A stretch of 64,000 nt of DNA from Macrocybe gigantea (taxonomy: Eukaryota > Basidiomycota > Agaricomycetes > Agaricales > Callistosporiaceae): the NCBI GenBank assembly GCA_011319805.1, contig SJRY01000062.1, positions 1 through 64,000 on the forward strand, read 5' to 3'. Positions 11,834 to 22,548 of this stretch are shown here, piece after piece (position 1 is the stretch's first letter; the number at the start of each line of letters is the position of its first letter). The notes beneath the pieces were generated by a model. It was not told the origin of the DNA and searched no databases. It worked only from the letters and a program-made list of their open reading frames with translations. A program made the translations under genes and the position numbers.

Positions 11834-14021
11834 ATGCAGACACCAGTTAATCCTGATTCGCGCCCGCTGCCGCCAGGTTGGGACCAACATTATGATTCGT
11901 CGTGAGTTTGAGTGAATTCTGTATCGGTTCCATCGCATATTGAACGCCGTGTCTTGGAACTATCGCAGAAAAGAACTATGGCAAGGCTGCAAGCTCACAG
12001 TCTATCGCATCTGACCGTCTAACTCTCAAAATAGGTATTATGTGAATCTGAGCGCAAGCCCTCCTCGGATTTCGACGACACATCCCCTAGGACCTATCGA
12101 GCAGCCCACAGATGATCTCCCTCCCGTGCTGCCAGAGTATTCTTTGGAGGCGCAGGCTTGTATAGAGCCAGCTCCGCCTTCATTTTCTGACGTTCCATCA
12201 CCGCAAACCGCCTATCCGAGTCCTGAAATGAGCCCTCCGGGCCATCCTCACACTCCACCCCACCTACGTTCTCCTTCGAGCCATACGCACCCGCCTTCTT
12301 TGAGTCATATCTTCCCTCCTCCTCTATCGCCTGCGGATACGTCAATTTCGCCGCCTTCAAACTCACCTGCGCCAGCGACGCATGTTCCTCCTCGCTCGTC
12401 TTACCCGACCCCTCCTCCTGTAGAACTGACTTACGCGAGTGCGTCTAGCTATCCATCTGACACCGCAAGCCCTCTTTTTCCCGGCACCACTCGAAGCCCA
12501 TCAGCTTCTGGTCTCGCTCAGTCGCTACCTATGGCTAGCAGAACCACGGCTTCTCCACAGTCTGTACAGCCAAGGAGTTCAGGCATGACGTTTGCCCAGC
12601 AGCTTTACGCTAGTTCGTCGATAAAAACCGATTCTGGTTATCAGTTACCATCCGCCATATCTGCAACCCAGGCTCCACATTCTCAAACGTCTATGCCAAC
12701 ACCGTCAATTGCACCTCACCACAACAAGCAAACCACATGGCCCGTATTACCAACTCCTCATCCAGCGACGTCAAATCCCTCTCCAATGACTCACGCAGTT
12801 CCTACCGCTTCCGATCTGTATCATTCCAGTGTGATCTCCTCTAAGCCCCACCTTCCGAAGCATAAAAACACAGGCTACATCGCGACACCGAAGGATCATT
12901 TGCAACCTCACAGTGACGGTCGCCACAGAAGCCTCTCATTTCAACCTTCCTACGCATCTCATTCTACAAACAATGCTGGGCCTCATAGAGCATCAACTTT
13001 CTCGGCGGCTGCGACTGGCCCCAAGGAAGTTCGCTCCATCGTCACAACGGCCCGTCCAGCTCAGACCCAGACCTCTTTGTCTCGTATGCCAGACACGACG
13101 CTTTCTCTACGAACGGTGGCTACCCCTCCTTCTCACTTGGCGCGGCCGACTGTCGCGCACGCGCCCGTACCGACATACCCGACGTTGTCTGCCGATACAC
13201 CCTCCTCTGCTGTCGCGCAGCTGACTCACGCAGCCATATACAATGCACCATTGCCGCCTCTCCCCACCCAACAGTCCCCAGTGACGTCTGCCCAGACAAA
13301 CCAGACCTTTGCGGTGCAGACCACCGTCGGGCTAGCTCAACAGCAAGCGTCCATCCTGAAGCAGGTCGGCAAAAACGCGCTCAACTTCGCTGGTGGCGCT
13401 CTTGCCGCCAGCCTTGGGATTCAGACCAGCGCATTTGGAAAGAGCGGTGCCGTCGGCGGTGCGATCATCAATGGTTCGGCGGACGGAGATGTCGTTGCCT
13501 CCTTGGCGAACAGCTTGTCGAACATGAGCGCCCAAGACTCAAATGTGGATTCCTCGCAGTTGCAAGTCGCACTGCAAGGACAGCCAGGCGTCGATTATCA
13601 GGCTCTCATCAATTCGCTCATGCAGCAACAGCAACAACAACAGCCGCAACAAACGCAGGCAGTTGCCGTCGACTACCAGGCTATCATTGGGCAACTCCAA
13701 CAGGCTGCATTGCAACAACAACAACGGCAGCAACAACAGATGCAGCTCCAACAGCCGCAACAAGTTGTCCAAAGCGTTCCCGCTGTCAATCCGATGACGA
13801 CCTACAACGCACAGCTGCAGGCGACGCAGCAACAGTACCAGGCCGCTCTACAGGCACAAGCGCAGCAGATGAACGCAGTCGTCTCACAGCAGCAAGCGCT
13901 TCTGCAACAACAGCAGATGCAACTGCAGCAGCAGCGCATTCAGCAAGCGCAAGCCGCGGGTGGGCAACGACCACAGCAACCGGCCGCAGGTGCTGTTGGA
14001 CAGCACAGCAGTTGGGTCTGA
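11834..14021 (+). CDS. WW-like domain, Pro- and Gln-rich protein
   Basis: Exon 1 (11834-11901) starts MQTPVNPDSRPLPPGWDQHYD, so a WW-type domain sits at the N-terminus. A 67-nt intron, a 12-nt exon (11969-11980) and a 54-nt GC-AG intron (11981-12034) then join it to YYVNLSASPPRISTTHPLG. The first Trp and the Tyr pair are present; the second Trp of the domain is replaced by Thr. A long Pro/Ser/Thr-rich, unstructured region follows, then a Gly/Ala patch (about 13340-13480) and poly-Gln (13620-13950). The frame stops at 14019-14021, but another frame (NTFLSGVGNVLSAFADASGN, ending 14147-14149) continues with similar composition, as if one base were missing near 14000. WW domains bind Pro-rich ligands; the role of this protein is unknown. 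Confidence 0.75.
11981..12034 (+). other. GC-AG intron in the WW gene
   Basis: The exon ends CTATG and the intron begins gcaagg and ends aaatag. Joining gives SKELWYYVN, which restores the WW-like strand pattern. No GT donor at this place keeps the frame. Confidence 0.6.
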
Positions 14022-14149
14022 ACACGTTCCTCTCCGGCGTCGGGAATGTCCTCTCCGCATTCGCGGACGCTTCGGGCAACGGCAATGACGCCGGAAATGG
14101 TGCAGACGGCGGTGGCGGTGGCGGCGATCCTCTGAGACGGGCGGTTTAG

Positions 14150-14495
14150 TCGACTTTTTCAGCAATCTAGGCCAAGAGGTTTCGGCAGATTCACCAGACT
14201 CCTATTAACAGCGTTGTCGAGTTCAGATCTGGAGCAGGCTAGTTAGGTGTATTGTAAGTGCTAGAATGTCGCTTTTTCGGTCTCGAATGCCGCATTGTCC
14301 ACTATTTAATTTATAATCTATACCGAGCGGACAACAGTTGTAATGGGGAATGGGGTGTCAGATGGTACGTGACGTGCTCGTGCAGTGGTGCGCACCAGAA
14401 GAAGGGTAATATACAAAGTTCGTGGTGCACCACTTGGCTAATCCGATGCAGACATTGACGAAAGTGGGCTGATAATATAAATAAAATCTACCAAA
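14150..14495. other. Convergent 3' flanks of the WW gene and ISA1
   Basis: No gene is seen. The stretch is probably the two 3' untranslated regions. An A/T-rich segment at about 14472-14486 is compatible with poly(A) signals for either strand. Confidence 0.4.
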
Positions 14496-15237
14496 CTATG
14501 ATGATCCAACCGTGAATGACTCTCCGCATCCACAAGCGTCCTTAATATTAGGGTTCTTGAACGCGAATTTGGCACTGTGACGACATGATGAGTGTATTGC
14601 CTCAAGGACAGATAAACGACATGCACGGACCTGAGAGCATCTTCCGTCCAGTCCATCTCGCTTCCAATTATGGAAAACAAGGCCTTGCTGTCAATGAGCA
14701 CCCGAACACCATCCTGTTCGACAACCTCGTCAAACTTCCCCGGCTTGTCCACATATTCTAGGTGGTAGGAAAGGCCCGCACAGCCCTTGTTCCGCACGCC
14801 TATACGGATAAGTTGTGGGTGGGGACCGTTCAGTAGATTTCGCAGACGCGAGACGGCTTTTGGCGTCTAATACGGGCAAAATTAGTTAGCGCAGGCGGCG
14901 ATGAAGACGAATAAACAGAAACGTACCATAGACAAAGCCGCTTTGGTTGATCGTATCTTTGGTCTAGGCTTTTCTACCTTTGGGGCCGGTGGAGGACGTG
15001 CAGCGACTTGAGCGCAGCTGCATCTGATGGGATAGATGCAGGAGAAGTTGGAGCGATCGCCGGAGGTGTTTCTCCAAGAGTTGGTGGGTGTAACAAATCA
15101 GGCCGAGAGCGTGTTGCAGACATCATTGCCCGCCTGACCGGAACAAGGGTGGTTGAGCAGCACGGATATAAGAAAGGGAGGGAGGAGTAGCGAGCTGCAT
15201 GTTGGAGGCGGGACAGACGGTATATCGAGGAGGACAT
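14496..15237 (-). CDS. ISA1: Mitochondrial iron-sulfur assembly protein Isa1
   Basis: A-type (IscA/HesB) scaffold needed for [4Fe-4S] clusters in mitochondria. The C-terminal domain is complete: IRIGVRNKGCAGLSYHLEY, then DGVRVLIDSKALFSIIGSEMDW, and after an intron KFAFKNPNIKDACGCGESFTV, with the three conserved cysteines (one in KGCAG, two in CGCGE). Wording of the core matches Isa1 rather than Isa2. The N-terminus from the ATG at 15237 is Arg/Ser/Leu-rich without acids, as in a mitochondrial presequence. Between the presequence and the Pro-rich linker (near 15005-15025) the frame shifts by one base; one extra base would join them. Stop is TAG at 14496-14498. Lies tandem to GET3. Confidence 0.88.
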
Positions 15238-15354
15238 GAATAAAAAGTCGACTCTGGCCCGCGTTCCGACTCCGAGTTAAGCTGACATACTTTGCTTGGC
15301 TTTGTTTGGTTATCTTTTCAGCAACCAATCAGAATGCGTGGATTTCTATCTATC

Positions 15355-16783
15355 TCAATCTTGTGGCGGTACATAAGGCTCAACCAGCATCTTGCTGAAC
15401 TCCTTCAGTTTCTCCGGTCCTCTGACTTCCTCCGTTAGCAGTGGCAGTTGAACAATGTGGAAGAATTCGTCATAAAGTTCATGGGCCTCCGCCAGATACT
15501 TTTGCTGCATCTTATGTCTCACGCTACAGTGCTCACACTTTGAAGCTAAGCCGACCGATGAGTCTACAAAGTCCAGAACGTGGGCAGAATACGTACATTT
15601 CTTTGGGAACAGAAGCTGGTTTACCACGATATTATGGGTGTCAATTTCGTATGAAGTCAGTTCTTGAACAAGCCGTTCCGTCTCGTACAGGGATAGGAAC
15701 TCGGATATGCAGACGCAAACGAACGTTGTCTTTTCCTGTTCACGTCGAGTAGGGAAGATAGAAACTTCTCCGCCTTGAAAATTCGCGCTTACCGGATCTT
15801 TGAATTGGGTATTGACTTCTGTGATAACAGCACGCATGGCTTCTAGCTTGGCGAACATGTCTTCCTGCGATCCAGCTTCACCTCCCATCATGCTAGACAT
15901 CTAACATTCAAAAATGTCATGTTTTGCAGGAAAGCTCGCAGAAATCACAGCAATCTTACTTGGCTGATCATAGGTCCAAACCGTGAACCCAACGTGCTCA
16001 GCTTTCCCAAGGCCTTCTCCAACACGGTAGGGAATGACAAGAAACGTAGGGTGTGGCCTGTAGGAGCAGTGTCGAAGACAATTACAGAATATTCCATCGA
16101 CTTGACGTGCCTGAATTAAAAGCGCTAAAGAAACACCCACTTTGCACAACGATAAGATGCAACTTACTTCATAATCTCCGCGAAACTCATGGCTTCATCA
16201 ACACCCGGGATGGCGAAGGCGAGATCCTGCATCATGGAACCCATCATTCCATTCGAATCCGCTAATGTTCGCCGCTCAGCCATGAATCAAATGAATACGC
16301 CAGTCGACGAGATACACGTACACTGCTCGACCATTTCTTGAATGGCACTTGTGGGATCAATCTCCATCGCAAATAGGTTGTCAAAGCCGTTGACCTTCGT
16401 CGCGTCCTTGGAGAATTTCTGGCCGAAAGCGTCGGAGAGATTGTGGCCGGATCGGTGGACTGTCGCGCTGTTGTTAAGCCTAGGATCGCGATGAAATTTG
16501 CACGGTAACATACTATTAGCAGGACGGATTTGCGGCACTTGGCAAGTTGAATAGCGAGGGAGCACGAGGTGGTCGTCTTGCCTGCGCGAATAGCATTTCA
16601 GTATATCACCTGCCGACCGCGAGCATGCTTCTAGACTTGCCAACACCGCCCTTTCCACCTGCAGGACTTGTCAGAGCATACCAAATCTCAAGAAGATGTG
16701 CGTGACATGCCACAGAAGATCCATTTCAGCGATGTCTGGTCCAATATGTTCTGCAAAGTCGGTGGGAGTGTTTCCGTGGTCAT
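15355..16783 (-). CDS. GET3: GET3/ArsA-type ATPase for tail-anchored proteins
   Basis: Cytosolic ATPase that carries tail-anchored membrane proteins to the ER. Exon 1 begins [16 protein letters not shown] and reaches SLKWIFC. An 18-nt exon (16658-16641) encodes the start of the deviant Walker A motif. The next exon gives [13 protein letters not shown]. Further motifs are [27 protein letters not shown] (switch II), the substrate-binding helices with MISQMSSMMGG, and the zinc-binding CEHC dimer site. It ends EPYVPPQD. Six or seven introns are needed; at least one (16640-16582) has a GC donor and another (16710-16659) fits best with GC. The start at 16783 leaves 126 bp to the SRP68 ATG on the other strand. 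Confidence 0.94.
16582..16710 (-). other. 18-nt P-loop exon flanked by GC-AG introns (GET3)
   Basis: Intron 16710-16659 begins gcatgt and ends ctgcag. Exon 16658-16641 encodes GKGGVG with split codons. Intron 16640-16582 begins gcaagt and ends gcgcag. Using these gives the family sequence [11 protein letters not shown]. The second GC donor has no GT alternative that keeps the motif. The first could instead use gtggca two bases upstream, at the cost of one glycine. Confidence 0.75.
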
Positions 16784-16868
16784 CTTGAATGCGAATTAGA
16801 GAGAAGTGAAAGAAAGTGGGATTGTGTCTCTCGGGCAAGAATTGATGGTGACTGATTGGTGACAGGGC

Positions 16869-16880
16869 TGACGCGCGTCA
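16869..16880. promoter_or_regulatory. Palindrome TGACGCGCGTCA in the GET3-SRP68 promoter
   Basis: Perfect 12-bp inverted repeat in the 126 bp between the divergent GET3 and SRP68 start codons, 86 bp from GET3 and about 30 bp from SRP68. The half-site TGACGCGCG recurs at 22501 in the KU80-SNF2 promoter. A shared bidirectional control element is inferred. Confidence 0.4.
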
Positions 16881-16909
16881 ATTCATTTTGTTCAGCAACT
16901 CCTTCCTTT

Positions 16910-19078
16910 ATGATGGATGCCTCAAATAAACTGCTGTCGTTCAGAGGTATTGACGTGTGCTTCATTCTGGATACTATTGTGAATATCACGATACTCTTGT
17001 GCAGCGCTGCAGCTCGCGAACGAGCAGAGGAACGCATATGGAATGCGATACAATGATTTCACTCGTTATCGGTGCGCCGGACTTTTCCTCGCTCTTATTC
17101 TCGGAGCAGTATGCTGGAGGTCTTTGTTAGGAAACACTGCGCCAACCGCACCCACCGCCTGAGATCCAGTCTGAAAATGACGCATGGCAAAGGTCGAGAC
17201 TTCAAGAAGCTCCCACCTCTTACGACAGATAATATACGAGAAGGACAGTAAGTGCCCCATCATGCCTTCTTCTAACGGTGTTTTATGCTATCCTTTTCCT
17301 TCCAAGTCTCCAACTACTCTTATTCGAGGCGGAACGAGCGTGGGCTTATGCTCAAGATCTCATCGCTGAATCGTTGAAGCCAAAGACTGAAAGCAAGGGG
17401 ACATTGCGTCACAGTGCAACGGGTCGATTTCGTAGGGCTGTCCATTGGGCGACTCAGCTTTTGTCGCATTGTCAAACGCTCTATGCCTCGGCTCGCATGT
17501 CCGCTGAGAATCTACTGGAGGTCACGGTTTATACGCTCATACTCAATGGGAGATTCCTCCGCTATCGCGAAGAATTCGAAGACTCTCTAGTGCAGCTGAG
17601 CGTTGGCCGAAGCTTGCTGGATCGTCTTGCCTCTTCAGCTACCACGAGCAGGGACCAGGCCTTGGCTGTTCTCTTTTCGGACGAAATCAGCCCAGAGATC
17701 AGGTATTGTGCGCACGAACTCGGCAGATCGAAAGCGTATGATATAGACGGAATTGTCGCCGAAATCGCACCGAAAAATCAGAACGAGATTGTCGAAGGAT
17801 GCGACGCGCTCATCGAAAGGCTAAAAGTTGAAACGAAGGCGAGCGGAGGCGAAGAAAATAGGAGAAGGCTCAAGGAGCTCATGTGGGAGGGTGAAGCCGT
17901 GCCAGTCAGAAACCCGGAGCTCGTTGACGTCCTGCTCAAGGTCCAAGACGCCGAGCTGAAGCTCGCTGGCCACAAAAAAGTTTCCAAAGACAGCGAAAGC
18001 AAACAGAAGGTGGCCTCGCAAAAGGAAAACCGGTCAAAGAAAGGCGTCGCAGCTTACGACGCCATTCTCCTGGCGCTGAGCGACGCGGAAGAAGTGGGAA
18101 GAAAGCTAGTCCAGGCGCAACAGGTGTGCTCGTTCGTCTTCAGCTGGTTTGGTGTTCTGATTTTTGGTTGCGCAGGCCAGTGCCTCGACTTCCAGTACGA
18201 TGAGCCGAGGCCGCGATGTGCATTTCGTCCACGCATACATCGTTTTCCAGCTCCTCTCTCGTCGCATCGAGAGAGATTTGCTCCTCACATCAGCTCTCCT
18301 CACGACATTCAAGGATGGGGCGCCGCACAGCACGAAACGTACCTCCGAATCCAAGCGAGCGCATGTCGACGGCCGGCTGTATCCTGCTGTCGTCAAGCTC
18401 TTGGACACAGTTCTTCAAAGTCTGACTCAGATGCGTGCTCTGAACATTGTCGACGAGAATCCAGACCTCGCTGCCGCAATAGAAGCCAGGACATACTTCG
18501 TGCAAGCTCAAAGGTAGATCAAATTCTGTTCCATGGAAAAGATCTCATGTCTTCCGTCTAGGTGTCTCTACCTCGCTCGCTGTTACGCGCCACTCCACAG
18601 TTATGCCGAAGCGTTAACCCTCATCCAGCATGGCAATCTACATATCCGCGAAACACACATGGCGCTCTCGTCTGCCAGTTCCGATCCCATCTCGGCCACG
18701 GACCCATCATTCTTCCCTCTAACCGGCGTGGATGTTTCCGAACTGGAGAACGAGCTCAACGCTGACGGATTCAATTTGAAGAAAGACTGGTTTGCCTACA
18801 ACGGTGGCTCTGCCGTCGCCGATCCGACGACGTACAAGAAACCTCTGTTCTTCAACATTGCCCTGAACTACATAGAACTCGACATGGATCGCTTATTGGC
18901 GCGTGCTGGAAAGGCACCTCCCACACCGGCGCCAGCTGCAATACCAATGGAGCCAGCATCTGAGAAGAAGCCCACCAAAACAAAGGTTGAGGAGGTGAGA
19001 GCCCCGACACCGGAACCACCAGCTCCAAGTCGTGGTGGATTGAGCAGCCTGTTAGGCGGATGGTGGGGCAGAAATTGA
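16910..19078 (+). CDS. SRP68: Signal recognition particle subunit SRP68
   Basis: Subunit of SRP that binds 7S RNA with SRP72 and helps target secretory proteins to the ER. Exons 16910-16946, 17005-17071 and 17131-17247 give the N-terminal RNA-binding helices: LANEQRNAYGMRYNDFTRYR, then KHCANRTHRLRSSLKMTHGKG. From 17307 the protein continues LQLLLFEAERAWAYAQDL and RYCAHELGRSKAYDIDGIV, with two further introns (about 18124-18176 and 18516-18560), and ends GGLSSLLGGWWGRN. The C-terminal tail before the end is Lys/Pro-rich. All exons join in frame without correction. Head-to-head with GET3. Confidence 0.93.
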
Positions 19079-19161
19079 ATTGCAGGAGTATTGTACACGC
19101 AATGTATTGTACACAAACAGGTTGGATGAGAGATCCATGAAAAAATGATCATGCCCGGGTA

Positions 19162-22100
19162 TCATGCAACGAACTGTAGAGCTTTCAAACTCACGAAATT
19201 CGAACAATCAATGAACGTACCTCTTTGGCCCTTTTCTCCGGTATATCAGAAGTACCATGAACATCAGCCGCTTCCTCATGGCTGATGAGACTGAGGCTAC
19301 GGCCGACCTTTTTCACTTCCGACCAGAACTGCGCGTTGCCTGGGTCCGATAGACATTTGTTTCTCAGTGCTTGCAGAAACCTGAGTGCAGAAAATGAGAG
19401 CATGCCCAAAACCAGCCGAGGTGCACTACCACTCACGCATTCCAAGCATCGATTTCATCCTCCTAAAATATACCTCAAACGTCAGTCTCGGCGAGAACGC
19501 GAAGGCAGGGAATACAGTACCTTCAAACATGTGTCCCTCATGGATCGCATGCATTCCAGCAACTCAGAGGTTCTCCTGGAAGTGAAAGGTCTCATGACAA
19601 TCTCCGTTATGACCGCGCCCAGATCCTCTACAGCCTTGGACACAACATCTCCCTGCTCGAGATTCTTTCGGAAGTCCGCCAATGGATAAGTTGAACCAAT
19701 GATTCGGCCTGGGGCTCGTCCTAGATCAACTTCGGGGGATACCGAAAGAGCGGGAGTGGGGAGGGGTGCACCAGCAAGCCCTTTTTCATGGCTTGGAAGC
19801 GAAGGCTTGGTGACTTTCGGAAGGTTCTCTTCCTCTTCCTCTTCCGTCTCGCTGTCATCTGTGGCTGGCTTCTTTTCGGGCGTTCTGGCCACCCTGCTAC
19901 GCTGAGTTGGGGCTGGCGGGAGTTTGCGCTCCAACAGGAGCAACGTATCGTCCCCTTCTTCAGCGTGGACATGGCCATCAGCGCGGGTGCGCGCGACTTT
20001 CTTTGGAACTGTTTACAAACATTTAGCAGAAAGCATTGTCGATTCCAAGTATGGCGACGTACCTGAGCGAATCTTGAAGGTTTCTTTGCAGTCTTCGATC
20101 GCATCCCGCGCACGCTTCAGGACGCGTTTCGGTGGATCAAAGTACTTCAATAGTTCGGGGTGGGGGGGCGGAAGCGGGAAATCGTTGAGGTCGGATACGA
20201 CAGCACAATGGAACATGGCTTGTTTGATCCTGTGCAGAGCTGGATTGTATGACTGAAGTGTGTCGAACCATGGCAGGCGCGTGCTGAAACGGGCTCAGTC
20301 TGAGATAATTAACAGCCCACAGATGGATAGTTACCCGTCTTCGGTCTTTTCGCCTGCGTCCATGAGATCCATGGCGTCCACGAACTGGTCCATTGCTTCC
20401 ACTTGCTTTTTTGTGGGAAGGTAAGAATGTTCCGTGACAGGTTCCCCTTTTTTCGAAACCAGGTGGTCAAGAGAGGCGAAAGGGTACTTGCGGACGTCAT
20501 CGGCGAAAGGCATCTGGACTGAATCAGGACCCCATTCTCGCCTCATACAAACCATAACGCACTTGAGTAAAAAGGAAACAGTCGACCGATTGAAACATGA
20601 TTGGTGTCAAGACTCCCATTTTAGGGTCCATGCCGTCTTTCGTGACCCAACGAACGATGGCCATGACATCCTTCTCGTACATAGCTTGAACCATGGAAGA
20701 TAGCGCTGCTTGTTGCCGGCCTGAGGATGGGTCCGCCCAAACATATTGAATTTCTCCCATGCTGAGCTCACGGCGGAACTGTAGATTTCGTGTTTCAGAG
20801 AGGAAAGTATGGCAAAAAAGTATCTTTACTCACATTCTTCCTGGGGAAGAACCCACAAATGTCCATGCCCTTCTTCGTGGGTAGCCTGGGGAATTGTCCA
20901 TCGGGACAGGGTGCATATGTAGTTCCATATTTGTATCCTTTTATAAGCTCTTCCTTTTCGACTTTTTCGAAATGTTCCTCTTTTCCCTTCTGTTCTGGAT
21001 GGCCATCTTCCAGCATCGGTTCACCTTCCTCCTCCATGCTCACGTCCTCGCCCTCCTCGCCCTCATGATCCTCACTCCTATCCACGAAGTACTCGGTTCT
21101 CGGTCTTAGCTGCGTAAACGCAACCTGAGAGGCCTCAGTGCCATCTACACGGTCACGACGGGCAAATTTCTTCCAGCTCTTTGGCCGGGAGATGGCAGTA
21201 CATTTGCTTGTCTTGATCATTATTTCGAGCGCTTCTTTGGGTTTGTTCTCTACATCGCCGAGTCGTAAGACGGATCCCATGAGTGTAGATTTAGTCTGCT
21301 TGATGTCAGGACGTGCAGCCTCACGCAACGCCAGGGCACAGGTACCAATAACACCCGATTTCATTGTTGATATGAAATTTCGATAGAAAGATTCGTTGAT
21401 TCTCTGTGAAATAGCGTCTCGGAATGCCATAAAGGTGGATGAGAAGTGTGATAGGATACCTTGATGTCTGTCTTGTTGGGCTCTTCATAAGGAAGCTCCT
21501 GGTCGTTAAAATCGACCCCACTGAGGATTGGTGAGACACCGATATAGGACGGTTGTGGCGGAACATGACGTACACAATTGTTAAACTAACGTCTAGAGAG
21601 TTCATCTTCTTGACGGTGGCCTCCCAGTCCTCTATCTCCATCGGGTTCGAACCATCTGTCACCAGGATGATTTTTCGTGCCCACCTTTTCCTGGTGCGCA
21701 AGTGCTCATCCTGTGTTTCTATTGCGACTATCAGAGCGTCAATGGCTGCGCATGATGTCAAACCAGTGAAATGTTGAATGACCAGACTACGCACGGTCTC
21801 CAATTTCACCAGAAGGTTTGAGGGCGTCCAGTTGCCTCAATGTCTGAGCATTCGGCTGTCCGATAGGAATGTACTCTGAGACGTGTTCATAGCCGCCGTT
21901 ATTGACATGAATAGTGTTATCAGAATCTATTTCCAACATGGGTCAAATAAAAATGTTCAAACAGAAAGATGGGGAGCTGACCTGCGGAGCCAAAGATGAT
22001 GACGCCACATTGGTCGGTCTTGCGTCCGTTGAAGATCTGGATCTAGGTCAGACCAAGATGTGAGCTAGGAGCGTGTCGAAAATGGTCACCATTTCCTGAA

Positions 22101-22317
22101 CTTTCAACTTGACAAACTGAAGCGCCCATTCGAGATTGGTGATTTCGATTTGCTTCAAGTCGCCGTTGGTGTCCGGCGGCAGTTCTAGGACTCTCTTATT
22201 GTTCATGGACGGAGAGACGTCCACGACGAACATGGTAACCGTAAACTATGCACTAGCGTCAAAAGGTGGCAACAGCATTGAATAAGGAGCACATACACCT
22301 GCGCGTTCGGCTGGCAT
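19162..22317 (-). CDS. KU80: Ku80 subunit of the Ku DNA-end-binding complex
   Basis: Partner of Ku70 in non-homologous end joining and telomere protection. The first short exon encodes MPAERAG (ATG 22317). After an intron starting gtatgt, FTVTMFVVDVSPSMNN opens the von Willebrand-like domain, followed by KIILVTDGSNPMEIEDW. The Ku beta-barrel core is seen in KKGMDICGFFPRKN, then a long exon containing VWADPSSGRQQ, MYEKDVMAIVRWV and LPWFDTLQSYNPALHRIKQA. The C-terminal helical region ends KRAKEFVA. An acidic insert (EDHEGEEGEDVSMEEEGE) lies in the middle. About ten introns; no frame break seen. Divergent from the SNF2-type gene with 231 bp between start codons. Confidence 0.9.
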
Positions 22318-22340
22318 GTTGGTGTGACGGTGAGTGATTC

Positions 22341-22514
22341 ACGCGACAAAGCAATTAAAACGCGACAAAAGTCAATCACGTGGTGTCACATGGAGACCAA
22401 GTGTGACCTATTGTGACAGCTCCGCCTCGTCTTTTGCTCAGTCATCACGGGGGCATTCGTGACTTTTTCTGAATTCTGCAGTGGTTCGCAGCGCGACTGT
22501 TGACGCGCGACAAA
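22341..22514 (+). promoter_or_regulatory. Three CGCGACAAA repeats in the KU80-SNF2 promoter
   Basis: CGCGACAAA occurs at 22342-22350, 22361-22369 and 22506-22514, all on the plus strand, in the 231-bp divergent promoter. The last copy overlaps TGACGCGCGA (22501-22510), close to the palindrome between GET3 and SRP68. The binding factor is unknown. Confidence 0.4.
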
Positions 22515-22548
22515 GTCCAACGCCAATCCGGCAGCACCTTTCCTCCCC

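Noticed and set aside
21640..21660. tRNA-like GGTTCGAACC
   Set aside because: Lies inside the KU80 coding sequence; no matching acceptor stem or A box around it.
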